From assembly GCF_036850765.1 (NCBI RefSeq), contig NC_089493.1, positions 17,733,632 through 17,797,631 on the forward strand: a DNA stretch of 64,000 nt, in the 5' to 3' direction. The notes beneath the pieces are model-generated. The model did no database searches and was not told the origin of the DNA. It saw only the letters and a list, made by a program, of their open reading frames with translations. The position numbers and the translations under genes were made by a program. Origin of the DNA: Saccopteryx bilineata (Eukaryota > Chordata > Mammalia > Chiroptera > Emballonuridae). Shown in pieces: positions 21,644 to 31,039 of this stretch. How positions within the stretch are numbered: position 1 is the first letter of the stretch; the number at the start of each line of letters is the position of its first letter.

Positions 21644-23053
21644 TTCAAACTGGTACAATGGGTCTTGGGAGTTCCCCTCTCCCTCGGCTGTCTCTATCAT
21701 ATAATCTTGTAACCGAGCTGTGCGCGCACCAAAAGTTTTATTGGTAGCTGCTGGGGCCTTTCGTCTCAGTGGCTGGAACTTCTGTTCTGGTTTAAGCTGC
21801 CGCCAAAGCTCCAAAAGAATTTTATTAGACTGGCCATCCAATTTCCCCTTATCTGCTCCAGCCGCAATCAAGTCTACCCACATCTGCGTTCGGGTAACCT
21901 TTACAGGCCCGTTTCCCTTGTTAGTTGGGGGGGAAACATAGGCAGCAGCCCTCACTGCTTTATGATCCCTAGCGGCCTCCAGCTCTCCCAAATCTGCTAC
22001 CATCTGTGTAACTGCATTGATGGGCTGCCCCACATAGGGGCCCAAGATAGCCACAAGTGACCCAAAAAGGGCTGACGGGGCGCTAGCAAGGACAAATTCC
22101 CTCATTTTGGCCGTAAACACTTCTTCGTCTGGCCCACGAGACCCAGGGTTGAAAACAGCATTCTTCATACCTAGTTCTCGAAGGACCTTTACTAACTCAC
22201 TGTAGCACTGCCACCGACTCATTGCCCCGGGCAGTTCTCCAGCATTCTGCCAGACCATACGAATGACAGCCATCACCCATTCTAATAGGGTATGGTCTCC
22301 TGGGTTGCCATGGCAGTTCTGAAGACGCTGCCTCAAGGAAGAGTGTGTGGTAATGGCGGCCAATTTCTCCATCTCTGTTCCGGAGAGCATGATGCCATCC
22401 ACCCCTATATCCCATAATCGTAGTAACCAGGCTACCAGGGATTCAGTAGGTTTCTGCCTAAATTGTGCCCCCAACTCCATCAGCTCTGCCTGGGTATAGG
22501 GCCAGACCACAGAGTGTTCCATTTCCTGGGCAGGAGGCTGTGGCTGCCCCTGAGGGACTCTTTGTTGCTGGGTTTTTACCTTCTTGGCGACAACTGGTCG
22601 GGCTCTCAGTGTGCGTATGGCAGCTTCAGCCTGAGCCTTCTCATCCTCAGAAGAGGAGTCGCAAGCGCCTGCTCCCGCTGACTCAAAGCCAATCCACCGG
22701 CACGGATGCTGCTGCTCCTTTGGTGACCATTTAGGCTCCTGTGGCTGCTGGCTTTTGGCCAGAAGCTGAGACTCGAGCTCTTGAATCCGCAGTTGTTTCT
22801 CCAACAACTGCCGGTGAAGACGTTCAGCTTCCAAGGTAAACTGCAACTCTCGAACCCGTAATTCCTTCTCCAGTGCTCGCTCCAGTTCCAGCCTTTTCTG
22901 CCGTTCTGTTTGTAATTCATGCTGAAGCTTTTGACCTCGGGCAGTTTCCTCTTGAGTAAAAAACATGTAGCCCATGGCCCCTAAAAGGGCAGCCATGGGG
23001 AGCCAGAGCAGCAACCAGTACTCTATCCCACCCATCAAGGATGATGGCTCCAT
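21641..23053 (-). CDS. gag: ERV Gag polyprotein, membrane-anchored N terminus
   Basis: 470 residues starting MEPSSLMGG, ending at a UAG (21641-21643) in the same frame as pol. The ATG lies only ten bases after the primer binding site and has G at -3 and +4. Residues about 11-32 are a strong hydrophobic segment (tryptophan/leucine-rich) predicted to span a membrane. About 35-105 is a heptad-rich, Arg/Glu/Leu-rich likely coiled coil. 105-180 is a Gln/Pro-rich linker. 180-375 is helical and Gag capsid-like, and 385-425 resembles the end of Fv1/ERV-L capsids. No CCHC zinc knuckle is present. A membrane anchor in place of a myristoylation signal is unusual; the MG at residue 7 is internal and not a myristoylation start. 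An alternative in-frame start at 23263 would add 70 residues with a signal-peptide-like beginning. The role as a structural particle protein is inferred from gene order and capsid-like sequence. Confidence 0.88.
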   Translation of the reverse strand: MEPSSLMGGIEYWLLLWLPMAALLGAMGYMFFTQEETARGQKLQHELQTERQKRLELERALEKELRVRELQFTLEAERLHRQLLEKQLRIQELESQLLAKSQQPQEPKWSPKEQQHPCRWIGFESAGAGACDSSSEDEKAQAEAAIRTLRARPVVAKKVKTQQQRVPQGQPQPPAQEMEHSVVWPYTQAELMELGAQFRQKPTESLVAWLLRLWDIGVDGIMLSGTEMEKLAAITTHSSLRQRLQNCHGNPGDHTLLEWVMAVIRMVWQNAGELPGAMSRWQCYSELVKVLRELGMKNAVFNPGSRGPDEEVFTAKMREFVLASAPSALFGSLVAILGPYVGQPINAVTQMVADLGELEAARDHKAVRAAAYVSPPTNKGNGPVKVTRTQMWVDLIAAGADKGKLDGQSNKILLELWRQLKPEQKFQPLRRKAPAATNKTFGARTARLQDYMIETAEGEGNSQDPLYQFE

Positions 23054-23263
23054 ACCAATCTCTGAATCCTGCCGACTACGCCAGTTGTAAGGCCAGGAGC
23101 CGTCATCATGACCATTCACATGCAGGTTCCCATTGGATTCGGGCAGACGATAAAGAAATGGCGGAGTCAGAGGATGGGGGGCCATCCTATTTATTGGTGT
23201 CTCACCAAGACAGGCAAACCACAAAAGAAGACAAGGGAAAAGCAGAAAACCAACTCTTCCCAT
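23054..23263 (-). CDS. Possible N-terminal extension of Gag with a signal-peptide-like start
   Basis: From the ATG at 23263 the frame runs open for 70 codons into gag. This is the first ATG downstream of the predicted TATA box and lies in the LTR R region. Its first 20 residues are a short basic start (MGR) followed by a Leu/Phe/Cys-rich core, ending near LGETP, like an ER signal peptide. The primer binding site is translated as part of the extension. The ATG context is weak (T at -3, G at +4), so leaky scanning to the gag ATG at 23053 would be expected. Murine leukaemia virus glyco-Gag is a loose precedent. The open frame could be coincidence; nothing comparable is seen in the related outer LTR. 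Confidence 0.4.
23064..23083 (-). other. Primer binding site for tRNA-Ser
   Basis: TGGCGTAGTCGGCAGGATTC begins three bases inside the LTR end (after AC). It is complementary over 20 bases to the 3' end of mammalian tRNA-Ser (AGA/TGA type, ...GAATCCTGCCGACTACG plus CCA). The perfect match supports a recent, functional primer choice. Confidence 0.88.
23191..23196 (-). terminator. LTR polyadenylation signal AATAAA
   Basis: Minus-strand AATAAA about 145 bases downstream of the TATA box, as expected inside R. The 3' LTR lost this segment, so the provirus lacks its own 3' polyadenylation signal. Confidence 0.65.
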
Positions 23264-23339
23264 GAAGGGCAAGGGATCAGGGGAGCCCCTGCAATTGTGA
23301 TCGCAGGAACTGTGTGTCTGAGCTCCTGGTCTGTCCCAC

Positions 23340-23345
23340 TTTATA
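23340..23345 (-). promoter_or_regulatory. LTR TATA box
   Basis: TATAAA on the minus strand within ACACTATAAAGTGGG. The outer LTR and the solo LTR have the same ACACTATAAAATGGG block, which supports a promoter role. Transcription would start roughly 25-30 bases further, near 23315. Confidence 0.7.
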
Positions 23346-23610
23346 GTGTAGAAAACCAAAATCCCTTAATCCAATATACAAACAAGGAAGTCTCCAATAC
23401 AATGTCACTCATCCAAGGCATAATTGGATTTCTCATGATAGTGCACCACCCAGATCATACAATCAGTCAAGGGTGTGGGGAAAAGCTTAGTCCCAAAGCC
23501 AAACCTCAGGCTACAACAACCTGGCCTGCTTATAGCCTGTCCCCCACACCCAATATAAGTCACAAGCGAGCAAACATATATATCATGTTTACAAACTTAT
23601 TTGACCAACA

Positions 23611-24193
23611 GCCATAGTCTTTAATTCTAGCTTGCACCCAGCAGGCAAGTAAAAATACACACTGGGCTCCAAAACCCAGTCACATTCAGTGCTCACAAAG
23701 CCACTGACTTATCCGAGTTTCCTAGAATCAAAGGTTTCTAGCTCACCAGACTTATTCTCCTCAGTTCCCCATCTCCTTCCTTATCCCAAATACAAACTCT
23801 ACACAAACTGGCATCTCACTCAGCACTCCACCATCTTGGCTGCTTCTCCTGGCCTCCTCCACGTGGCCTTTCTCTGCTCTCCTCTGTTCTCTCTTCTAAT
23901 GATAATCTCAGGAACCAAGAGCCCAAACTCTCGTTCCGCCCCCATTTTATAGTGTAGCTTCACAACCTCTAATCCAATATACAAAATAGGGAAGTCTCTA
24001 TACAAAGTCACTTCTCTGAGGCATGATTGGATTGTACCACCCCACATCAAAAAGGGTGGGAAAGGCTTAATCCCAAAACCAAGCCCCAGGCTATAAGGAT
24101 TCTCAATATACATTAATATCACCTGGGCGACGGCCTCACGTGGGCAGCACCATTTTTAACAAAGTGAGCATAATACATTTTATCTGCCCAACA
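23611..24193 (-). mobile_element. Outer LTR, 5' part (U3-R)
   Basis: On the minus strand it opens TGTTGGGCAGATAAAATG and runs to AAAGACTATGGC, where the provirus entered. With 17864-17981 and minus one GCCAT it makes a 696-base solo LTR, close in length and sequence to the solo LTR at 37283. No internal retroviral sequence of its own remains. Confidence 0.93.
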
Positions 24194-24268
24194 GGGCACA
24201 TGCGGGAGTCTGTCTCTTTATCTCCTCTCCTCTCACTTAGAAAAGAAAAAAAAGGAAAAAAAACCCTG
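24194..24268 (+). mobile_element. Ves-type SINE, right part (resumes after the ERV)
   Basis: GGGCACATGCGGGAGTCTGTCTC and an A-rich tail complete the SINE that begins at 17554. The first five bases are the duplicated target site. Confidence 0.88.
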
Positions 24269-24334
24269 ACATTAGTTGTTTTCTTTTCTTTTCTTTTTTA
24301 ACCATGATTAGATAGCCTTTATATTAGAAATCTA

Positions 24335-24640
24335 GATTTTTCCCACAGAGAATTGATTAGTAGTTACCTGAGGGAATGGGGGTTGGGAGGCTGGGTAAGA
24401 AAGGTAAAGGCATTGATTGAGAAGGACAGATTGAGTTACAAAATAGTCATGGAGAGATAAAGTACTGCATAGTAATATGGTCAATGATATTGTAGTAACT
24501 ATGCATGGTGCCAGGTGGGTCCTGGGACTCTCAGAGTGACCACTTTGTACAGTGTAAGATTGTCTAATCACGATGCCGTACACCTGAAACAAATACAATA
24601 AAGTTGAATGTAAGCTATAATTGTAAAAAAAAAAAAAAAA
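24335..24640 (+). mobile_element. LINE-1 3' UTR fragment
   Basis: 'agtaatatggtcaatgatattgtagtaac...gtacacctgaaacaaatacaataaa' and a 16-base A-run match the 3' end of a mammalian L1 subfamily in order. No coding part remains. Confidence 0.65.
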
Positions 24641-24644
24641 TCAG

Positions 24645-27236
24645 TAAAAAAAATCTAGGTTTCTTATGTCTTCTCATAAGAAAAAGTGTTAATAACTTTA
24701 AAGAGCAAAGGGAAGAAGTTGTGGTATGAGCTTTTAATTATGTTGCCTGAAAAGCCATCCCTCAGCTGCCAGAAGGCACGCCCTTATAAGAGGAAGTGAG
24801 CACAACACCAGGAATGTGGCTAGAGAGCAAGGGAAGTGAGCTCACATCAAAGGGAAACCAGGAGCAATGACGCAACCTTCAGGCAGGAACACTGCGGAAC
24901 CTGGGCTGTTCATGCAGAGGTGTTTTTCTTCATAAAGCCTTGTATGCTTCAGATGTGAATCCTTTGCTTTAGAAATAGCCGTTGGAGTTCAAGGATCATA
25001 GGGCACAGAACTGAAATTCCCCAAAGACATTTCTTTTCATTTTTCTGTACAGATCTGCTGACTTTGACATTTCTGCTGATGAGTCAAATAAAGTGTCTAT
25101 TGAGGTGATATCACAAAGCACTAACTTTTTTTGAATAGTAAAATAACCAGAATGTATGTGTTCAAATGAGAGTTCTGCTTCCAAGGAGAAAGCTAACAAA
25201 ATTTTAGCTTACTCTAGCTCTCAAGATATCTTTGCCACTTCTCATATGTTATGGTTACTGCTGAATATCATCCTCAATACTGAAATTATGTTAAAATTAA
25301 AAGGACGGAGGTGAAATATATTTCCTGAAGTTGTTAGATATTGAAGATGTTTAAATAATCACACCCTTGTAGGAAATCTGGTCCTGTCCAAAATGTTCAC
25401 AAAGACAGTTGGTCCACGCCAAAGTGACTTGCTATTTGGTTCCTGTCCAAAGCATTCACAGTCGATGTTTCATATAAATCATGCACTCCTATAATATTTG
25501 AATACTGGCCCAAATACATAGCGAAACTACTGAGGGAAGAAGTTTGTTACTATTGGCAATACAACCACAACACAATTATTGGAGTAAGATAACATGATAG
25601 CTTTTTTTTATTTTTATTTTTATAAATTCATCCTGTAAGCCCAAAGTAGTAGTAATCATTATGGGTTGTTTGAACCCATGTACATTTTCTTAAGTGTTGA
25701 GATTTTAGATAGGACTAAATTTCAAGGACCTTTCAGTGGTCCCTGAAACACACATTTTAATAGATCTGTGTTTGTGTGTGTGTTTTCAATAGACTTTATG
25801 TTTTAATAGGAAAATGCTCAGGAGCTAAAGCTAAAAGATCTAGTGGGAATTATTTGGTAGCAGCAGGGCCAAAGGCACAGAGATTTCCTGGATAAATTGT
25901 CCTGGGCTATATTGTTGACAAGATTCTTGTATTAGGATCTGAAGCTGAAGACATGTGTTGCCACCACATTGTGAAAGGACTGTTTATGTAATATTTCCTG
26001 ACCTATAAACTGAAAATATTGCTTTTCCATCTGTACTTGGATGGAATATCTGGAGAACTTAAATGGGAGTTGTATGGATAAATTGCTTTATAAAATAAGA
26101 GTTATATAAATATTATATATAATACATCAAAAATGTAAAAACAGTACCAACAGATTGTGGGACAAATGGTCCATAGAGATCCAACGTAGGTGTGCGAACG
26201 GCTTTATGAATGTGGGGACATTGAATTGGGAGCTGAAAGAATAACCAGGCAGGGTTGTGGAAGGGGAATAGGGAGATGGTTTAGCTGCTCTGATAATATG
26301 TGAGAAGCCTCCGAGGACCAAACGCGCTTGTTTATTTCATTGAACGTCAATCAGCAACTTGTGCAGCATGGTGTAGATCTGTCCCAGAGATTTCCCTCGC
26401 AGACACACATAAGCTTTGAAATGTTAATGTATTCCCTAGTTTATACTGTAGAATGTAATTTCCTGTAACCTTCTAACCATTTGACTCTCAGTAGGGAAGT
26501 GTGAACCTTATATACTCACTAATGGGTCAACTTTTTTCATAAAAGACCACAGAAGCACCATTTCTCCTTTACTGACAGTGTATTCTGGTTATTGTTATGG
26601 TCATTTACATATATGTATGTTGCCTAAATTAACTTGCTTTCTCCTTTAGGGAATATGTATTTGATTCCATTTTGCTATGTATCAGCTATTGAACTGTGGA
26701 TAAATTGAACTTTCTATGCCTCATTTTGTGTGTGTGTGTGTTTGTGAAAAATAAAAATAACGATACTTCCTTTCTTTTAAACTGTTATAAGGATTAATTG
26801 AACTAATCCTGTCTAGATCATAACTGTCACGAGGAAAAAGTTATTTCTTATTATACAGGATGGTAATTCTAATAACACTTGCTCAGAATCTACTATAGGT
26901 GATAATATGTTATACAAATGCTTTCATATGGAACTGGTTCATATGACTGTGATAATAATAAACCCAATCTCCCTAATGTAATGGAAACATATTTTGCAGA
27001 CTAAGACTATACAATGTGAGTCCTTTTTTTGTGAGTTCCTTGTGACTGGCAAGTATTTAGACTTACTGGTATTCAAATCTCAGCTGGCTCCTGCTCCTTC
27101 CCTGCCAATAAAATGAAGCAGTAGATTCTGAAGGAAAGGAAGCCAGCAAGACTGAGGGATTTTGCATAGATTGCCATAACTTTTTTTACCTTTCTAACTG
27201 TGTCTTTCAAATAAAGAAACACAGGAAGATAATATA
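24645..27236. other. Unique interval, no gene
   Basis: No supported gene. Short open frames have no recognisable domain. Minor (GT)n runs occur near 25770 and 26728. Confidence 0.35.
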
Positions 27237-27252
27237 AGAGAATACTACTTAG

Positions 27253-27615
27253 GCCCTGGCCAGTTGGCTCAGTGGTAGAGCGTCGGCTTGGCGTGCAGGG
27301 GACCCGGGTTCGATTCCCGGCCAGGGCACATAGGAGAAGTGCCCATTTGCTTCTCCACCCCCCCTTCCTCTCTGTCTCTCTCTTCCCCTCCTGCAGCCAA
27401 GGCTCCATTGGAGCAAAGATGGCCCGGGCGCTGGGGATGGCTCCTTGGCCTCTGCCCCAGGCGCTAGAGTGGCTCTGGTCTCGGCAGAGCGACGCCCCGG
27501 AGGGGCAGAGCATCGCCCCCTGGTGGGCGTGCCGGGTGGATCCTGGTCGGGCGCATGCGGGAGTCTGTCTGACTGTCTCTCCCCGTTTCCAGCTTCAGAA
27601 AAAAAAAAAAGAGAG
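27253..27615 (+). mobile_element. Ves-type SINE, near-consensus copy
   Basis: A well-preserved copy with A-box and B-box (GGGTTCGATTCCC), 'CTCCATTGGAGCAAAGATGG', GTGCCGGGTGGATCC and an A-tail. A perfect 16-bp duplication AGAGAATACTACTTAG at 27237-27252 and 27616-27631 marks a young insertion. Open frames here are not genes; the GC-rich SINE simply lacks stops. Confidence 0.94.
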
Positions 27616-27879
27616 AGAGAATACTACTTAGAACATTGGGGAAAGGACGGTGTTTTCCAAGCAATGCAAGAGAAGCAGAAACTCCAAAAAAAAAAAAAAT
27701 ACTCACAGGTTCATATACCTGAAAATGAAAACTTCAAATGATGAAAAGTCAGAAAGACTAAATCCAAATGACAGCCTTTATAAAATCATATACATATAGA
27801 TCCTATATATGGCAAGGATATTAAACAATGCATCTAAATATTCCTCTGTATCAGTTTTAAAAAGGAATAATGAACTATA

Positions 27880-28115
27880 GATAATTAACAGAAGAAATTT
27901 AAAATGATTAATCAGCATATGAAAAGATGTTTAATGTCACTGTTGGACAAAAATTCAAGCTGGAGTATTGTGAAACATACCACTTATTAAATTGGTGAGA
28001 ATTAAAAAGAATAATAGAAGCCAATGTTATCAGAAATGGGTTTTGACAACCTTGTCCACTTATTCTCTTTCACTGCAAGGTTAAAGATATTATATTTGTT
28101 ATGAAACCTAATAAA
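27880..28115 (+). repeat. Old LINE-1 ORF2 fragment
   Basis: 'catatgaaaagatgtttaatgtcact...ccacttattaaattggtgagaatt' follows the order of the 3' part of L1 ORF2. Heavily mutated. Confidence 0.5.
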
Positions 28116-28329
28116 AATAAGAATAGGACAGCATAGAATATATCATTTGTGTTATTTTATTTTGAAAATAATGTTGCACTGTGATTTTTTTTAAAGCCTC
28201 ACAAAAATTTTACTTCATAATACTCTGCAGATGTAAACTGAGCAGAGAAATGTTACTGGGAAGAACATTTCTAAAATAACTGTTTCCTTTTTTTACTCAT
28301 TTTTCTTATTAAAAAAGACTTTACTCATA

Positions 28330-28650
28330 TTCTAAAAATAAATACTAATGGGGCATGATAGCAAATTTTGAGAAAAAAAAAGAATGATCACCTCTATTTT
28401 CAGCAACCAAATATAATTTTAACATTTTTATTTTTATCCTGTAAAATATGCAAGTGTAGGTATCTTAAATAATTGAAATTGACTTGCTTCATAGCCTGCC
28501 TTTCATTCAACAATTCATTGTGAAAGTTGGATAGGTCAATATAGGTCTTCATACTTTTAATGGTTTCACAGTATCCTATTGTAGAAACACAGCATAAATT
28601 ATTTATGTAACATTTTATGAATGGATATTTGATTTTGTTTCTAAGGGTAA
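28330..28650 (-). repeat. Probable old LINE-1 fragment
   Basis: 'ttcatacttttaatggtttcacagtatcc...tgaatggatatttgattttg' resembles an antisense L1 3' region. Diverged. Confidence 0.4.
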
Positions 28651-28802
28651 CTTGTTAAGAATAGGACCTGACAGCCTTCCCAGGAATTAAGCACTCAATT
28701 AATGACTGATATTTAAGGAAGAACAATGGAATTGATTTTAAGATATTACTTGATCAACTCTGAGATTTCTTTGACCCAAAGAGTCTATGATTCTAAGGGT
28801 AC

Positions 28803-29212
28803 TGGGTTAAAATAGTGCCCTTAACCTTTGAACACCAAAATTCATATCCTTTTCCGAACCTAAGAATGTGATCTCATTTGAGAAATTGGGTCTTTGGTGA
28901 TGTGATTATTAAAGAGGAGGCCAGAATGGGGTAAGAAGAGCCCTTAATGCATATGACTGGTAGAGGAGGAAAAACACGGAGATACAGACACAGGATGTAA
29001 GGATGGAGGCAAAGGTTATGATGCAACTGTAAGCCCAGAAACACCAGGGGTTGAGGGAATGGAATGGATTCTCCCCTAGAGCCTTCAGAGAAAGCATGGC
29101 TTCATGACACTTTGTTCTCTAGCCTAGAAATGTGAGAAAATAAATTTCTGTTGTTTTAAGCTCCCCGGGGTGTGGGAGTTTGTTATGGCAACTTTAGGAG
29201 AGTAATACACAG
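28803..29212 (+). mobile_element. MLT1-type MaLR LTR
   Basis: Typical MLT1 order: 'ccaaaattcatatcc', 'gagaaattgggtctttggtgatgtg', 'cacggagatacagacac', 'aatgtgagaaaataaatttctgttgttttaag', 'gttatggcaac...gagtaatacac'. Solo LTR, diverged, no coding sequence. Confidence 0.75.
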
Positions 29213-29214
29213 GT

Positions 29215-30080
29215 AAATTTGGTTGACTGACTGTACAACAGGTGTGGACAGATCATCACCCGAGTGTAGAAGGAGGGAATCCAGGCCCAGCTGAGGTAAG
29301 CTGCTGGAATAGAACTCTGGGCAGATGGAGACAGCGTGCGGTTTGAACTGTAAAATCCTGTTTGTTTGTGGGCATTAGTAATCTGTAAAACAGTGGATAA
29401 TTTAAAAAGAGAGAGAGGAAAAGAAAAGAAAGAAAAAATATCAAAATCTGAGATAGGAGCTGGAGTATAGTCTCTTCATGGGCAACATTGAGTTGAAGCA
29501 TCTGGGGAGTATTGTATAAGCCTTTCCTTTAGACAAGGCACTGAGATATACCCTGAACCAGGTGAAAAGGATAAAGAACTAGGCTCTGTTCTAAACTTTG
29601 GATAAATTCTCACATTTTCCTCCTCTTTAAATCAATTGATTATGACCCTTAGTAGGGTAGCATTCCAGTCACTAGTGTTTTGGAACTGCATTCCATTTCC
29701 AGAACTGCATTCTGGAAATTTGTGAGCCACAGAGAGACAGAGAGGTGGGAGCTGGAACAGGTGGTGCCACCCTAGAGAAGCTTCATGGACTTTACTGCTC
29801 CCATTCACAATGTGGCCTTGACACATCACTAGGCCCAATGTTATCACTCCTCCTCAGATTCCACGAGCTACCTTCCTGTCCTCCCAGTGAACATCCTTTT
29901 GCACGGAAGCTACCTTGACTTGGACTATCAGTCAGCTACTATTATATGATAAACAGCTACAGTGTCCGAGAAACAAATAACTATAAACATATTTTTACCT
30001 CAGTTATACAGGTTAGCCAGGGGTGAGCTCACCTAGGCAGGGCTTGGTAGAGAATACCTAGTGCTTCCTCATGTTTCTTT
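29215..30080. other. Unique interval, no gene
   Basis: No gene or clear repeat. A short direct repeat (ctgcattc / aactgcattctgg) occurs near 29686-29715. Confidence 0.35.
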
Positions 30081-30084
30081 TTTT

Positions 30085-30480
30085 AAAAATTGAATTTATT
30101 GGGGTGATATTTGTTAATACAATTATATAGATTTCCAGTGCACACTTTTATAATTCATCATCTGTGCACACTTGGGCTGTTCACCAGCCCAAGTCAGGTC
30201 TCCTCCTCCTTTACCCCCCCCCCCTTTTCCCTCTAGTAATCACCATACTGTTGTCTATGAGGTTGTTTTCTGGTTTTGGGGTTTCTTTTTGCTAATCCCT
30301 TTACCTTTTTCACCCAGCCCCCTATTATCCTCCCCTCTGACAGCTGTCAGTCTCTCCTCTGTATCTGTGAGTCTGTTTCTATTTTGCTTGTTAGTTCATT
30401 TTGTTCATTAGATTCCACATATAAGTAAAATCATATGGTACTTGTCTTCCTCTGCCTGGCTTATTTCACTTAGCATAATT
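30085..30480 (-). mobile_element. 5'-truncated LINE-1 (3' end)
   Basis: Read on the minus strand it starts in the end of ORF2 ('attatgctaagtgaaataag...ccatatgattttac') and continues into a 3' UTR ending 'caccccaataaattcaatttt'. It includes a G-rich run at 30216-30225 on that strand. Confidence 0.7.
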
Positions 30481-30493
30481 GAATCTATATTAA

Positions 30494-31032
30494 TCAGGGA
30501 TTCGTTTAGTTACGATAACAGGGAATCAACCCAACCCTTCATTCCTCTCTGTGTCTGTATCCTTTGCCATGTAACACTGTAAGGTCCTTTCACTGTGACT
30601 GGGGCATGCTTTCTTCATTGGCCCAAGAAACATGAGCACCGTAAGGCAGTCCCATTTTAAATTTTTTGATCCAATTAAGGCAGTCCCACTTTTAATTTTT
30701 TAATCCAATTTAGGCAGTTCCATTTTTAATTTTTTGAGCCTTATGTTTCATGGCCCCTGCCTGAAATAAGCCAGCTAGTCTAGCATGTTCTTCTCATGGA
30801 AAGAGAAGTCCATGAGATCAATAGAACAAGCAGGACCCCTCCCCCAAGGGGTAGGTTGGGAGCTGGCATACACTTCCTCATGCTGTTGGCCAAAGTAAGC
30901 CCATGGGCTAATGAAGGAAGAACGTCTCATTTACCATGAGAGGACACTATGGTGTTACATGGCAAAGGACACAGACACAGAAAGGAATACAACTGGGTTG
31001 GCCCCTGTTATTGCAACTAAATGGGTCCCTAA
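30494..31032. mobile_element. Unassigned non-autonomous DNA transposon with long inverted repeats
   Basis: The two ends are imperfect inverted repeats of about 100 bases. The left end (TCAGGGATTCGTTTAGTTAC...CCTTTGCCATGTAACAC) matches the reverse complement of the right end (TTAGGGACCCATTTAGTTGC...CCTTTGCCATGTAACAC). TTAA stands on both sides (30490-30493 and 31033-31036), which is the piggyBac target. The interior holds three tandem copies of a roughly 34-base unit and no reading frame. I cannot name the family; the ends do not start with the usual piggyBac CCC. Confidence 0.6.
30640..30742. repeat. Three tandem copies of a ~34-bp unit
   Basis: Copies begin 'taaggcagtcccattttaaa', 'taaggcagtcccacttttaa' and 'ttaggcagttccatttttaa', each ending in a 'tttttgatccaat'-like block. 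They lie inside the inverted-repeat element. Confidence 0.85.
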
Positions 31033-31039
31033 TTAATAT

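Larger units (their letters stand above)
17982..23610 (-). mobile_element. Class III (ERV-L/HERV-S-like) provirus, env-less, open gag and pol
   Basis: Order on the minus strand is 5' LTR (23086-23610), tRNA-Ser primer binding site, gag, UAG, pro-pol, polypurine tract and 3' LTR (17982-18113). Class III is inferred from the pol motifs (LANAFFSI, FTVLPQGY, HYIDDIM), the 5-bp duplication, the tRNA-Ser primer (the feature that gave HERV-S its name) and the lack of env. Only about 120 bases separate the pol stop from the polypurine tract, so env was never present or was lost cleanly. The LTRs differ at one of 132 aligned positions and no stop or frameshift interrupts about 1,600 codons, so the insertion looks recent. 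The 3' LTR carries a 393-base internal deletion. The subfamily is inferred, not database-checked. Confidence 0.9.
23086..23610 (-). repeat. 5' LTR of the provirus, full length
   Basis: 525 bases bounded by TGTTGG...CCTTACA. U3 runs to a TATA box at 23340-23345 and R holds AATAAA at 23191-23196. It shares several blocks with the outer LTR: the 'TTGTATATTGGATTA' box, the 'CTACACTATAAA' promoter, and 'GAATCCAATG.GAACCTGCATG' in U5. The two LTR families are therefore related but distinct. Confidence 0.93.

Noticed and set aside
23266..23359. First ATG of the longest gag-frame ORF (23359)
   Set aside because: It lies upstream of the LTR TATA box at 23340-23345, so it should not be in the transcript; 23263 or 23053 are the plausible starts.
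25371..25480. Two similar 'cctgtccaaaa.gttcac' phrases 70 bases apart
   Set aside because: Similarity is too short and imperfect to support a repeat element.
27253..27330. Possible functional tRNA gene at the SINE head
   Set aside because: Acceptor-like ends and the B-box are present but the anticodon arm does not pair properly, and it is joined to the SINE body with target duplications.
27272..27741. Overlapping open frames of 98-146 codons on both strands
   Set aside because: They lie entirely in a GC-rich Ves-type SINE; the same frames recur at every copy (56200-56600, 57530-57970).
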